From NCBI RefSeq assembly GCF_018860165.1, contig NZ_JAHKNG010000021.1:1-59766 (forward strand): a stretch of 59,766 bases of DNA, read 5' to 3'. Source of the DNA: Paracoccus marinaquae (lineage in GTDB: Bacteria > Pseudomonadota > Alphaproteobacteria > Rhodobacterales > Rhodobacteraceae). A program made the position numbers and the translations under genes. The notes below the pieces were generated by a model, which was not told the DNA's origin, searched no databases, and saw nothing but the letters and a program-made list of their open reading frames with translations. Of the stretch, positions 45,153 through 53,076 are shown one piece after another (positions within the stretch are counted from its first letter, which is position 1; each line of letters starts with the position of its first letter).

Positions 45153-46090
45153 GGCAGGGGACCGATATCGACGATCTGGCCGGGTTTCAGCAGCGTATCC
45201 CCGTCGGGGCGGGCCTCGACCAGATAGACCAGCTTCTGCCGTGCCGCGCGCGAATAGATCACCGGCGGGGTGAACTCGGCCCGGTCGGCAATATAGGTGA
45301 CGGTGGCGGTGGACGGTGTGCAACCGTCGCAGGTGATCGGCAACTCGTCGCCCACCGCGATCGAGGACAGTTCGGCCTCGGGCAGATAGAGTCGCAGCTT
45401 GACGGCACCATCGGGCAGATAGCCGAGAACCGGCGCCGCCGGCCCCGCCACCTCACCCGGCCGGCGCAGGATATCAGTGACGATGCCCGGCGCCCCGGCC
45501 GTCAGTTGGCGCTGTGTCAGGTGCCAGGCCGCCGCATCGCGACTCGCTTCGGCCTGGGCAAGCGCCGCCTGCGCCGCCGCGATCTGATGCGGTCGGGCCG
45601 GCAGTTGCGCGGTCGCAAGCCGGGCCTCGGCTTCGGCGACGGCGGCGGTGGCCATGTCGGCGGCGGCGCGGGCCGCATCCAGTTGCGCCTGTGACGTGAC
45701 GCGCTGTGTCAGCAATCGTTCCTGTCGTTCGGCCTCGCGCGCGGTGCGGCCCGCCTGAGCCTCGGCCGAGGCCAGGGCCGCCTTGATGGCTGCCAGTTCC
45801 GGCTCGCGGCTGCCCTGTTCCAGATTGGCCAGATCGCTTGCGGCCCGGTCGCGGGCGGCCTCGGCCGCGGCCAGCGCGATGCGGGCATCCTCCTCCTCGA
45901 CCGCGGCCAGAAGCTGGCCCGGTTGCACCCGGTCGCCGCGGCTGACCTCGAGCCGCGTGATCCGGGCGGTGGTCAAGGGTGCGATCTGGACATATTCGCC
46001 TTCGACATAGCCGGTGGCCAGCGAGGCCGTGCCCTGGCAATGCGGCAGCAGCGCGGCCAGAAAGCCGATGGCGCAAAGCAGATCAGCCAT
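45149..46090 (-). CDS. HlyD-family membrane fusion protein (YbhG-like)
   Basis: This 313-residue periplasmic adaptor has an N-terminal hydrophobic anchor (ADLLCAIGFLAALLPHCQ) and the first lipoyl half ITRLEVSRGDRVQPGQLLAAV. A long alanine-rich coiled coil follows (about 65-185; AALASAEAQAGRTAREAER), then the second lipoyl half and barrel domain (GEVAGPAAPVLGYLPDGAVK). It bridges the exporter to an outer-membrane channel, probably TolC-like, encoded elsewhere. It overlaps the TetR gene by 8 bp and the ATPase gene by 4 bp. Confidence 0.9.
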   Translation of the reverse strand: MADLLCAIGFLAALLPHCQGTASLATGYVEGEYVQIAPLTTARITRLEVSRGDRVQPGQLLAAVEEEDARIALAAAEAARDRAASDLANLEQGSREPELAAIKAALASAEAQAGRTAREAERQERLLTQRVTSQAQLDAARAAADMATAAVAEAEARLATAQLPARPHQIAAAQAALAQAEASRDAAAWHLTQRQLTAGAPGIVTDILRRPGEVAGPAAPVLGYLPDGAVKLRLYLPEAELSSIAVGDELPITCDGCTPSTATVTYIADRAEFTPPVIYSRAARQKLVYLVEARPDGDTLLKPGQIVDIGPLP

Positions 46091-46715
46091 GGCCGTCTCC
46101 GATCATTGCCTCGAGATTGTCCAGAACCTGCCGGGCGATCGCCCGCGCAGCACCGGGCGTATAGTCGGACCAGCCCATGCGGCGTTGCACGATGGGTGCG
46201 GCCAGCCGGAAATAGAAGGCCTGACCGATCAGCGAGAACACGGCCAGCTTGACCGCGTCCGCCTCGGCCGGGCGCCCGGTCGCCAGCGACCAGAGCTGGC
46301 AGAGCGCGCGGTGCCGCGGTTCGACCAACTGGCTGTAGAGACGGTCGAGGACCGGGCTGTCGGGCTGGGCCAATTCGCGCAACATGAAGGCCACGGTGTC
46401 CTGCGCCTCGGAGTTCAGGACGAGAAAGCAGACCACGCGCCGCATGAGGCGCCGCAGCGTTGCGCGGGCCATCGCCGGGCTGGCGTCGCCGGGGATCTGT
46501 GCCAGCGGGCGCGAGATCAGGACGATCCGCTGCGCCACCATGTCGGCACAGGCCATGCGCAGCCCTTCCTTGCCGCCGAAATGGTAGGCGATCGAGGAAA
46601 TGTTGGTTTCTGCCGCGGCGGCGATGGCGCGGGTCGAGGCGGCGTCGAAGCCGTCACGGCCGAACTGGCGCATCGCTGCGTCGATCAGGGCCAGCCGGGT
46701 TGGATGCTGCTCCAT
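46083..46715 (-). CDS. TetR-family repressor (CecR/YbiH-like)
   Basis: This 210-residue repressor has an N-terminal helix-turn-helix (RLALIDAAMRQFGRDGFDAA, then ISSIAYHFGGKEGLR). A C-terminal ligand domain of the CecR type has the RMGW motif (IVQRRMGWSDYTPGAAR). The start at 46715 has an AGGAA ribosome site; a TTG 18 bp upstream would run into the operator. It is the first gene of a four-gene operon with the exporter, the order of the E. coli cecR-ybhGFSR locus. A perfect palindrome 14 bp upstream is a likely autoregulatory site. Inducers in E. coli include cephalosporins and chloramphenicol; here the ligand is unknown. Confidence 0.9.
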   Translation of the reverse strand: MEQHPTRLALIDAAMRQFGRDGFDAASTRAIAAAAETNISSIAYHFGGKEGLRMACADMVAQRIVLISRPLAQIPGDASPAMARATLRRLMRRVVCFLVLNSEAQDTVAFMLRELAQPDSPVLDRLYSQLVEPRHRALCQLWSLATGRPAEADAVKLAVFSLIGQAFYFRLAAPIVQRRMGWSDYTPGAARAIARQVLDNLEAMIGDGHG

Positions 46716-46728
46716 CTGGGATTCCTGT

Positions 46729-46742
46729 ATCAATCGATTGAT
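46729..46742. promoter_or_regulatory. perfect 14-bp palindrome, likely TetR operator
   Basis: ATCAATCGATTGAT is a perfect palindrome 14 bp upstream of the TetR-family start, spanning the expected leader or promoter. TetR repressors bind such sites as dimers and control their own operon. Confidence 0.6.
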
Positions 46743-46946
46743 TTATACGCCGGCAGATGTCTGTTGTCGACAAGAACCGGGTCTCTTGCCCAGGCGCAGC
46801 CCGGGCACCGCCACGGCACGACAGGGCGACGGGCGGCAAAACCGCGCGGGTCCGGGCCTTGCGAGCCGCCCCTGTGATTGTGCGGCTTGCGGAACCGGTC
46901 GGTTTTGCGCCACTTTCGGATCATCCGGCGATCACTCGTGAGCCCC

Positions 46947-49292
46947 ATGCGAACTTCTCTTGCCGCCTTGCTGGCCGTTGGTCTGGCCGGCCTTCAGTTG
47001 GTCGCCGTTCTGGCGGTGGTGTTCTCGTCCTACCTCACGTCCGAGCGGGCGCTGCTGAAGCATGCGCAGAGCCTTCTCAGCGATGTCGGCATCAACACGG
47101 CCGAGCATTCCAGCACGTTTCTGGACGCGGCGCGCGGCGCGGCGGAACTGGCCGCGCGGCTGGCACAGCACCGGGTCGTGGCCAGCGACGATCCCCGGCA
47201 GCTGGAACAGTTCCTGTTCCAGCAGTTGCGGATCGCGCCGCAGTTCTCGGGCCTCTATTACGGCGGCGAGGACGGCAGCTTCTTCTACATCATGCGAAGC
47301 GAGGAGCGGGCGGCCTTCCGGTCGAAGCTGATCACCTTCGAGGACGGAAAGCGATCGGTCGATTTCATCTGGCGCAACGAGGACTTTACCGCGGTCGAGC
47401 GCAGCGAGGACCCGGCCGATACCTTCGATCCGCGCAGCCGGCCCTGGTACAAGGGCGCCCGCGACACCCTGCAGACGACCTGGACCGAGCCCTATATCTT
47501 CTTCTCGTCACAGCAGCCCGGCATCACGCTGGCGGCGCCTGTTCTGGACGAAACGGGCGGCATTCGCGGCGTGATCGGCGTCGATATCGAGATCAGCGAC
47601 ATCTCGCAATTCCTCGGCCGGCTGAGGATCGGCGAGAACGGTCAGGCGATGATCATCAACCGCAATGGCGATGTCATTGCCCATCCCGACCTGTCGCTGA
47701 TCCGGACCGAGGCCGCAGACGGCACCCTGCGCTTTACCAATATCAGCGAATTCGGCGATCCGATCGCACGCGCGGCATTCTCCGGATTGGGCAGCGGCGT
47801 CGCCCTTCCGGTCGAGAAGGAGGTGTTTTCGAAGTTCGCGTATGAGGGCGATGCCTATGTGGCCAATGTATTGCCGGCAATCAGTGAAAATCTGCCCTGG
47901 ACGATCGTGGTCTATGCGCCCCAGGATGATTTCATCGGGACGATCAAGCGTAACCGCGCCCAGAATATCTGGATCGCGGTGGGCGTCGCCCTGATCACCG
48001 GGATCACCGGATTGTTCCTGGCCAATTACATCTATCGCCCGGTCCGCGCCTTCGCGGTGCGCGCGGCCCTGGTTTCGCAGGGCGAGGCCGACCCGTCCGA
48101 GCCGTTGCCCCGGACCTACAAGGAACTGGCGCAGGCCAATGATTCGCTGGTTCAGCAGATCGCGGCCCGCAAGAAGGCCGAACGCGAATATGGCCAGACC
48201 TTTGATCTGTCATCGCGGGCGATGGTCCAGATCGCACCCGATACCGGTCGTTTCCTGAAGGTCAACGCCAAGCTGTGCGAGATCACCGGCTATGCCGCCG
48301 ACGAGTTGCTGGGCATGCGCTACTCTGATCTTGCGGCACCGCAGGACGCGGCCATGTTCTCGCCCCAGGCCCTTGCTTCGAACGATGCCTATTCGGCCAA
48401 TCTCGAGGCCCGCATCCGGCGCAAGGGCGGCGGAATCGTCAGCTTCGCGGTCAACGCGATCCTGATCCGCGACCAGAACGGCAGGCCCCTGCATGCGGTG
48501 GTCACCATGGACGATATCACCGAGGCCAAGGCCCGAGAGAACGAGATCGCCCGACTGAACCGCGACCTGTCGCATCTGGCGCGGGGAAACATGATGGGCC
48601 AGATGGCGGATGGGCTGGCGCACGAGTTGAATCAGCCCCTGGCGGCGATTGCGCAGAACGCAGATTCCGGCCTGCTGGTCGTGGAGAATGCCGGAAACAG
48701 CGCCCCGGAACTGCAGGAAATCCTGCGCGAGATCGAGCAGCAGGCGCTGCGCGCCGGCGAGATCATCCGGGCATTGCGTGGCTTCATCGGCAAGGACGAG
48801 ATCAGGATTGCCTCCTTCGACCTTGGCGGCCTGCTGGAACAGGCCCGTCGCCTTGTGCAGGCCGAGGCGAACGAGGCCGATGTCGCCATTCTGGACATGC
48901 TTCCGGATCTGCCCGCCGTGCGCGGCAACCGGGTCCAGATCGCGCAGGTGCTGGTCAACCTGTTGCGCAATGCCATCGAGGCCATGGCCGCGGAGGGATC
49001 CGAGCCCCGCGAGATCACCATCAGGGGCAGGCGCGAGGGTGATCTTGTCCGGGTCGAGGTCGAGGATACCGGCCCCGGCGTCAGCCCGAATATCAGCCTG
49101 TTCACCAAGTTCGAAACCAGCAAGGCCACCGGCATGGGGCTGGGCCTGTCGATCTGCCGGTCGCTGGTCGAGGCCAATGGCGGCAAGCTGGATATCGACC
49201 GCAGCTATACGCGCGGCGCGCGCTTCCGTTTCACGCTTCCGGTCGATATGACATCCGGTGCGGGCGGGGCGCGTTCGGGCGATGTTGCCTGA
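46947..49292 (+). CDS. membrane sensor histidine kinase with dCache and PAS domains
   Basis: This 781-residue kinase has a first membrane segment (SLAALLAVGLAGLQLVAVLA). A periplasmic double-Cache domain covers about 35-345 (FDPRSRPWYKGARDTLQTTW, GVIGVDIEISDISQFLG). A second segment (IWIAVGVALITGITGLFLAN) is followed by a PAS domain (about 425-530) and HisKA GLAHELNQPLAAIAQ (H559). The HATPase region has NLLRNAIEAMA, DTGPGVS and GMGLGLSICRSLV. The HELNQPLAA box and the FixJ-type partner place it with FixL/DctB-like kinases. dCache domains bind small organic ligands directly. The start is uncertain: GTG 46938 is an alternative, and neither has a good ribosome site. The response regulator starts 33 bp downstream. 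Confidence 0.9.
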   Translation: MRTSLAALLAVGLAGLQLVAVLAVVFSSYLTSERALLKHAQSLLSDVGINTAEHSSTFLDAARGAAELAARLAQHRVVASDDPRQLEQFLFQQLRIAPQFSGLYYGGEDGSFFYIMRSEERAAFRSKLITFEDGKRSVDFIWRNEDFTAVERSEDPADTFDPRSRPWYKGARDTLQTTWTEPYIFFSSQQPGITLAAPVLDETGGIRGVIGVDIEISDISQFLGRLRIGENGQAMIINRNGDVIAHPDLSLIRTEAADGTLRFTNISEFGDPIARAAFSGLGSGVALPVEKEVFSKFAYEGDAYVANVLPAISENLPWTIVVYAPQDDFIGTIKRNRAQNIWIAVGVALITGITGLFLANYIYRPVRAFAVRAALVSQGEADPSEPLPRTYKELAQANDSLVQQIAARKKAEREYGQTFDLSSRAMVQIAPDTGRFLKVNAKLCEITGYAADELLGMRYSDLAAPQDAAMFSPQALASNDAYSANLEARIRRKGGGIVSFAVNAILIRDQNGRPLHAVVTMDDITEAKARENEIARLNRDLSHLARGNMMGQMADGLAHELNQPLAAIAQNADSGLLVVENAGNSAPELQEILREIEQQALRAGEIIRALRGFIGKDEIRIASFDLGGLLEQARRLVQAEANEADVAILDMLPDLPAVRGNRVQIAQVLVNLLRNAIEAMAAEGSEPREITIRGRREGDLVRVEVEDTGPGVSPNISLFTKFETSKATGMGLGLSICRSLVEANGGKLDIDRSYTRGARFRFTLPVDMTSGAGGARSGDVA

Positions 49293-49325
49293 TCTGCGGC
49301 GGACGGTGTGAAGGGAAAGATGCCC

Positions 49326-49952
49326 ATGGCGGATCCTGAAGGGACTCGAAGCGTTTTCATCATCGATGACGATCCGGCGATCCGGCTGTCGCTGTCGCGC
49401 GCGCTGCGGCTTCGCGGCTTCGAGGTCGAGACCTACGAGTCGGCCGAGGCTTTTCTGGCCGCCTATGACAATCATCGTCTGGCCTGCCTGGTTCTCGACT
49501 ATGGCATGCCGGGGATGTCCGGGCTGGAGCTTCAGAAGCATCTCAACGACGAGGGCAGGCAGCTGCCGACCATCTTCATCACCGGCCATGGCGGCATTCC
49601 GGAATCGGTCGAGGCGATGAAGGGCGGCGCGATAGATTTCCTGGAGAAACCCTTCCGCCAGTCGGACCTGATCGAGCGCATCCACTCGGCGCTGGAGATG
49701 GCCGCCGACATGCAGGCCAACAGCCGGGCGCTGCGGGAGACGCGCGAAAGATTCGAGCGGCTGACCCCGCGCGAACGTGAAATCGTGGATCACATCCTCG
49801 CCCATCCGGCCGAGGTTTCCAGCAAGGAAATCGGCCGCCATCTGGATATCAGCCCCCGGACCGTCGATCACCATCGCGCCCGCATCCTGGAAAAGCTGGA
49901 TGTCGGATCGATCGTGGAACTGATCGATCTGGCCTTGCGGGCCAACCGATAG
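49326..49952 (+). CDS. FixJ-family response regulator
   Basis: This 208-residue regulator has a receiver at about 8-125: acidic cluster in FIIDDDPA, phospho-acceptor D58 in LVLDYGMPGMSG, FITGHGGIP, and lysine in FLEKPFRQ. The LuxR-type helix-turn-helix is at about 140-205 (LTPREREIVDHILAHPAEVS, HLDISPRTVDHHRARILEKL). The ATG at 49326 has AAGGGA 10 nt upstream; ATG 49320 is too close to it. It is the cognate partner of the dCache/PAS kinase. The target is not evident; the TonB receptor beyond the next spacer is the nearest candidate. Confidence 0.92.
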   Translation: MADPEGTRSVFIIDDDPAIRLSLSRALRLRGFEVETYESAEAFLAAYDNHRLACLVLDYGMPGMSGLELQKHLNDEGRQLPTIFITGHGGIPESVEAMKGGAIDFLEKPFRQSDLIERIHSALEMAADMQANSRALRETRERFERLTPREREIVDHILAHPAEVSSKEIGRHLDISPRTVDHHRARILEKLDVGSIVELIDLALRANR

Positions 49953-49992
49953 GCGGCGCGGCCAGGGCACCGCGATCGCATGGCATTGACGC

Positions 49993-50039
49993 AAAAAAGC
50001 TGCCGGAAGCTGCGCGTGACCGCGTGAACTTCCGGCAGC
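49993..50039 (-). terminator. strong intrinsic terminator, minus strand
   Basis: GCTGCCGGAAG (49999-50009) pairs perfectly with CTTCCGGCAGC (50029-50039); on the minus strand six Us follow (AAAAAA at 49993-49998). The 19-nt loop can itself fold. On the plus strand there is no U-run, so it serves transcripts coming from the right. Confidence 0.8.
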
Positions 50040-50334
50040 ACTGAAAAGGCTTGCCTCAAATGTCTTCGGTCAGGTCGTCACTCGCCACCCATGCACATGG
50101 CCGACTGGTTCGTGCGACCGAAATTCTGACCTTGCAATCATCACCTGCTCACTCTCTTCCTGGCGACAGTGAGACTATGCCGCGAACCGCTCCGTTCGGC
50201 TATTCGCATGATTGCGCAGGTAGAATTGCCTATGCCCTTGACGCTGCGTAAGGCGGGTAACCGCGCCGGACTCTGATACCGCGATGATCGCCGGTGTTCG
50301 GGGTTTCCGGGGCGTGCGAGTGGTCCTGTCGGTA

Positions 50335-50366
50335 CCGGTTGCGCGACGAGGGAAACGCGCAACCGG
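50335..50366. repeat. perfect inverted repeat in the non-coding interval
   Basis: CCGGTTGCGCG (50335-50345) and CGCGCAACCGG (50356-50366) form an 11-bp stem with a 10-nt loop. Neither strand has a U-run. It may be an RNA structural element of a 3' region or small RNA. Confidence 0.5.
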
Positions 50367-50381
50367 ATTGCTGTCGGTGGG

Positions 50382-50412
50382 TGACGGTGCCGGCTTCAGG
50401 CCGCCACCGTCA
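50382..50412 (-). terminator. hairpin directly after the TonB-dependent receptor gene
   Basis: TGACGGTG (50382-50389) pairs with CACCGTCA (50405-50412), with an inner CGGC/GCCG pair. It lies 11 bp past the receptor stop. It lacks a U-run, so it is more likely an mRNA-end stabiliser or weak terminator, with 49993-50039 as backup. Confidence 0.5.
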
Positions 50413-50422
50413 GCGTCCGAAT

Positions 50423-52453
50423 TCAGAAGTCGACGTTCAGGCCCAGCGTGACCGTCCGACCGGGGGCATAGAGCGGGTCGATATCGCGGCCGCCCCGGTC
50501 GCGTTCGACATAGCTGGAACGCTCGTAATAGTCCTCGTCGAACAGGTTATCGATGCCCAGCCGGACGACCATGTTGTCATGGCTTTCCGGGCGCCATTCG
50601 CCATAGACGTTGACTACCGCGTAAGAGGAATGGTCATAGAAGCCCGCTTCGCTCAGATAGTCGCCCGACAGATCTCCTGCCCATTCGAGGTTGCCGCCGA
50701 CCGTCAGGTTATATTGCGGGATTTCCTGATCGATATAGAGCGTGGCCAGTTCGCCGAAGGGCATCCCGGTTCCGCCATCGGGCAGCTTGTCCTCGCCGTC
50801 CAAGGTCACATCGGCCTTGGTGAAGCTGCCGCCGACACGCCCCGAGCCCCATGTGTAGGCGCCCTGCAGGGTAAAGCCCTTGCTGCGGTATTCGCCGCCG
50901 TTCTCGAGATAGCCGAAGGTGGCCGGATCCTCGTCATACTGGCCGTCGGTGTTGTAGGATCCCAGACCATCCAGCCGGGTGTCGAAGAAGGTCAGGTTCC
51001 CGGTCCAGTTGCCCTGATCGGCGTTCAGGCCCAGTTTGGTATTGGTTGCTGTCGCGGGTTCGAAATCTGCGGCGACGCGGAAATCGGCGGTGCGCGCATG
51101 CAGCAGGCCGTATTCGCCCAGATCGTAACCCAGCCAGGTGCGCGAGGCGCCGGCGAAGATCTCGTAGCCGTCCGCGAATTCATAGGCGGCGGTGCCGTTC
51201 ACGCTGACGCCGCTGTCCGACCGGCTCTGGCTGGTCCAGTCGGTGAAGCGCTGATTGTCGAGGCGCAGGCCGGTCGACAGGTCGATGCCATTGTCGAATT
51301 CAAAGCGGCCCTGGGCGAACAGGCCGATCTGCATCGTGTTCATGTTCCAGAAGCGCCGGTCGGTATCGCCGTAATTGTCGACGCTGTAGTCGTCATAGGC
51401 CCAGTCCAGGCCGGCCGAGATGGTGCCCTGGCCCAGCGTGTAGGTGTTCTTCAGCACACCGCCGATCGACTCGGTTTCCAGATCCATGTCGCCGTTGGTG
51501 CGCTCGGGATCATAGTCGGGCCGCCAGTATTCGTCGCGGGTGACATAGATCATCGCCTCGGGATCCCAGGCATTCGTCGGCGCGGTGCTGGTGTATTTCA
51601 GGGTCAGCGTATTGTTCGTCACCTTCAGCGGATAGACACCGCGGTCGATGCCATCGCCGTAAAGGTCCATGTTCATCTTGATGACCCGGTCGGCGTCATC
51701 CTCGTTGTACTCATAGGCCAGTTCCAGACGATGGCCCTCGAATTCATAGCCCAGCTTGGCCAGCAGGCCCTGAACCCCCGGTGCGGTGCCGTCCATCTCG
51801 AGGCCGTCGCCGCTTTCGTAATTGTCGCCGTCGGCGCCGTGGATCATGGCGAACCAGTCAAAGCCCTCATAGACGCCATAGCCGGCGAGGCTGGCCGAAA
51901 GGCCGCGCCCGTTGCTGCCATAGGACAGGCTCACCCGGCCGCCTTGGCTGCGGCCATCGGCCAGCAGGTCACGCGCACCCATGGTTTCATAGCTGATGGC
52001 ACCCGCAGCGGCGGCGAAGCCCGTGTCGGCCGCCGCCGCGCCGGCCTCGACCGTCACCGAATTCAGGAAGGCGGGATCGACCACGTTCGAGCCGGTATGG
52101 TGCCAACTGGTGACGCCCTGCGGCACGCCGTCCACGCTGACCGCCAGATTCGACTGCTCCAATCCCAGCACATAGATCCGCTGGGCCGGGCCGGCGCCGC
52201 CCGAAACGCTGACCGCCGAGTTGCGCGAGAACAGTTCGGACATGTTGGTAGGTTGCAGGATCTCGAGATCCTCGTCGGTCACGACCACGCCGCCGGTGGC
52301 CTCGACATTCTCCTGTCCGCCCGAGATCAGCGTGATCGGCGTCAATTCGATTGCGCCGGGATTCTGCGAAATCTGGGCTTCCTGCGCCAGAAGTGCCGAG
52401 GAAAGGGCCATCAGGGATACCCCGGACAGGGGAAGGAGGCGACGCAAGTTCAT
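50423..52453 (-). CDS. TonB-dependent outer-membrane receptor
   Basis: This 676-residue receptor has a signal peptide (NLRRLLPLSGVSLMALSSAL). A plug domain covers about 35-150 (TPITLISGGQENVEATGGVV; NVVDPAFLNSVTVEAGAAAA; AAGAISYETMGARDLL). A 22-strand-type barrel ends GRTVTLGLNVDF with a terminal phenylalanine. The TonB box is probably near the mature N-terminus (IELTPITLIS). The FRAP/NPNL haem-receptor motif is not evident, so the ligand is unknown. The start at 52453 has an AAGG ribosome site. A DUF2218 gene, common in iron loci, lies upstream, and similar dyads precede both genes, which suggests iron control. Confidence 0.88.
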   Translation of the reverse strand: MNLRRLLPLSGVSLMALSSALLAQEAQISQNPGAIELTPITLISGGQENVEATGGVVVTDEDLEILQPTNMSELFSRNSAVSVSGGAGPAQRIYVLGLEQSNLAVSVDGVPQGVTSWHHTGSNVVDPAFLNSVTVEAGAAAADTGFAAAAGAISYETMGARDLLADGRSQGGRVSLSYGSNGRGLSASLAGYGVYEGFDWFAMIHGADGDNYESGDGLEMDGTAPGVQGLLAKLGYEFEGHRLELAYEYNEDDADRVIKMNMDLYGDGIDRGVYPLKVTNNTLTLKYTSTAPTNAWDPEAMIYVTRDEYWRPDYDPERTNGDMDLETESIGGVLKNTYTLGQGTISAGLDWAYDDYSVDNYGDTDRRFWNMNTMQIGLFAQGRFEFDNGIDLSTGLRLDNQRFTDWTSQSRSDSGVSVNGTAAYEFADGYEIFAGASRTWLGYDLGEYGLLHARTADFRVAADFEPATATNTKLGLNADQGNWTGNLTFFDTRLDGLGSYNTDGQYDEDPATFGYLENGGEYRSKGFTLQGAYTWGSGRVGGSFTKADVTLDGEDKLPDGGTGMPFGELATLYIDQEIPQYNLTVGGNLEWAGDLSGDYLSEAGFYDHSSYAVVNVYGEWRPESHDNMVVRLGIDNLFDEDYYERSSYVERDRGGRDIDPLYAPGRTVTLGLNVDF

Positions 52454-52563
52454 GATAGTACCTTGGATTCGTTGAAACGCCGCCCGATTAATTTCAATCT
52501 CCACTAATCACAACTGTTTTTGTCGGTTTTTCCGAGGACGCCCGAAAGTGCGACTTTTTTATC

Positions 52564-52578
52564 TCAGTAAAACACTCG
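52564..52578. promoter_or_regulatory. degenerate dyad upstream of the TonB receptor gene
   Basis: TCAGTAAAACACTCG matches 11 of 15 positions of the palindrome before the DUF2218 gene (TGAGTAATTTACTCG at 52984-52998), conserving AGTAA and ACTCG at the same spacing. It lies about 110 bp before the receptor start. It may bind the same iron-responsive regulator. Confidence 0.4.
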
Positions 52579-52658
52579 GGAATTGTATTGGGCAGCGCCG
52601 ATGCGCGCGCCGCGGCGTGCGCGGCCCGTTGATCCGGATCGTGAGGCAGTGGGCGGGT

Positions 52659-52973
52659 TTATCCGGCGCGGGACGCGTCGGGATTGCCCCAATCCATTCC
52701 GCTGAACTCTTCGCGGAAGGCAAAGCGCTGCAGGTGGCTGTCGATGATCGCCTTCATCTGGTTCAGCGCTTCCTCGGCTGATCCGGCCAGGGTGATGGTC
52801 AGCCTGCCATCGTCGGCCAGCAGATGCGCCCTGCCCATGCCGAAGGTAATTTTCCCCTCGTTGCCATGGACTTCGGCGGGCACCTTATGGCCGAAATGCT
52901 TGCAGAGCTGCGTCATGTATTTGCCGGCATGGGCGGTCGGGAAATGTCCGACCGCTTCGAGGTAATCCTGCAT
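52659..52973 (-). CDS. DUF2218 family protein
   Basis: This 104-residue protein matches the DUF2218 family by length and layout: HAGKYMTQLCKHFGHKVPAE at about 15-34, GRAHLLADDGRLTITLAGSA near 47-66, and the helix EALNQMKAIIDSHLQRFAFR. It is soluble with no signal peptide. Members are small proteins often encoded beside TonB receptors, siderophore genes or iron reductases, and their function is unknown. A palindrome overlaps the region just upstream of its start. The TonB receptor gene lies 205 bp downstream on the same strand. Confidence 0.85.
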   Translation of the reverse strand: MQDYLEAVGHFPTAHAGKYMTQLCKHFGHKVPAEVHGNEGKITFGMGRAHLLADDGRLTITLAGSAEEALNQMKAIIDSHLQRFAFREEFSGMDWGNPDASRAG

Positions 52974-52983
52974 CCGTCTACCC

Positions 52984-52998
52984 TGAGTAATTTACTCG
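52984..52998. promoter_or_regulatory. palindrome upstream of the DUF2218 gene, possible iron-response site
   Basis: GAGTAA-T-TTACTC (52985-52997) is a perfect odd-centred palindrome 11 to 24 bp before the ATG, positioned to block transcription or translation start. AT-rich GAGTAA/TTACTC dyads resemble sites of Rrf2-type iron regulators (IscR/RirA) in Rhodobacteraceae as I recall them; the exact consensus needs checking. Confidence 0.5.
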
Positions 52999-53030
52999 TG
53001 TTTGGTGCGGCGGCGTACAGATGTCAATGT

Positions 53031-53066
53031 CACGGGCGGTCGAGGCCCGAGCCTCGACCGCCCGTG
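53031..53066 (-). terminator. perfect 16-bp hairpin after the malic enzyme gene
   Basis: A 16-bp stem (53031-53046 with 53051-53066) with a 4-nt loop CCGA begins 11 bp past the malic enzyme stop codon. It is G+C rich with no U-run on either strand, so it may act as a strong pause or 3'-end stabiliser rather than a canonical terminator. Confidence 0.6.
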
Positions 53067-53076
53067 GTGTCGGGCT

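Larger units (their letters stand above)
49953..50422. other. 470-bp region with structured non-coding DNA
   Basis: No frame here looks coding. It holds a strong minus-strand intrinsic terminator (49993-50039), a perfect 11-bp-stem hairpin (50335-50366) and a hairpin directly after the receptor gene (50382-50412). The terminator is about 380 bp beyond the receptor stop, so either the receptor mRNA has a long 3' untranslated region or a small RNA is encoded on the minus strand. Confidence 0.5.

Noticed and set aside
50294..52507. A 737-codon plus-strand frame opposite the TonB receptor
   Set aside because: The receptor reads through completely with signal peptide, plug and C-terminal phenylalanine; the opposite frame has no recognisable feature.
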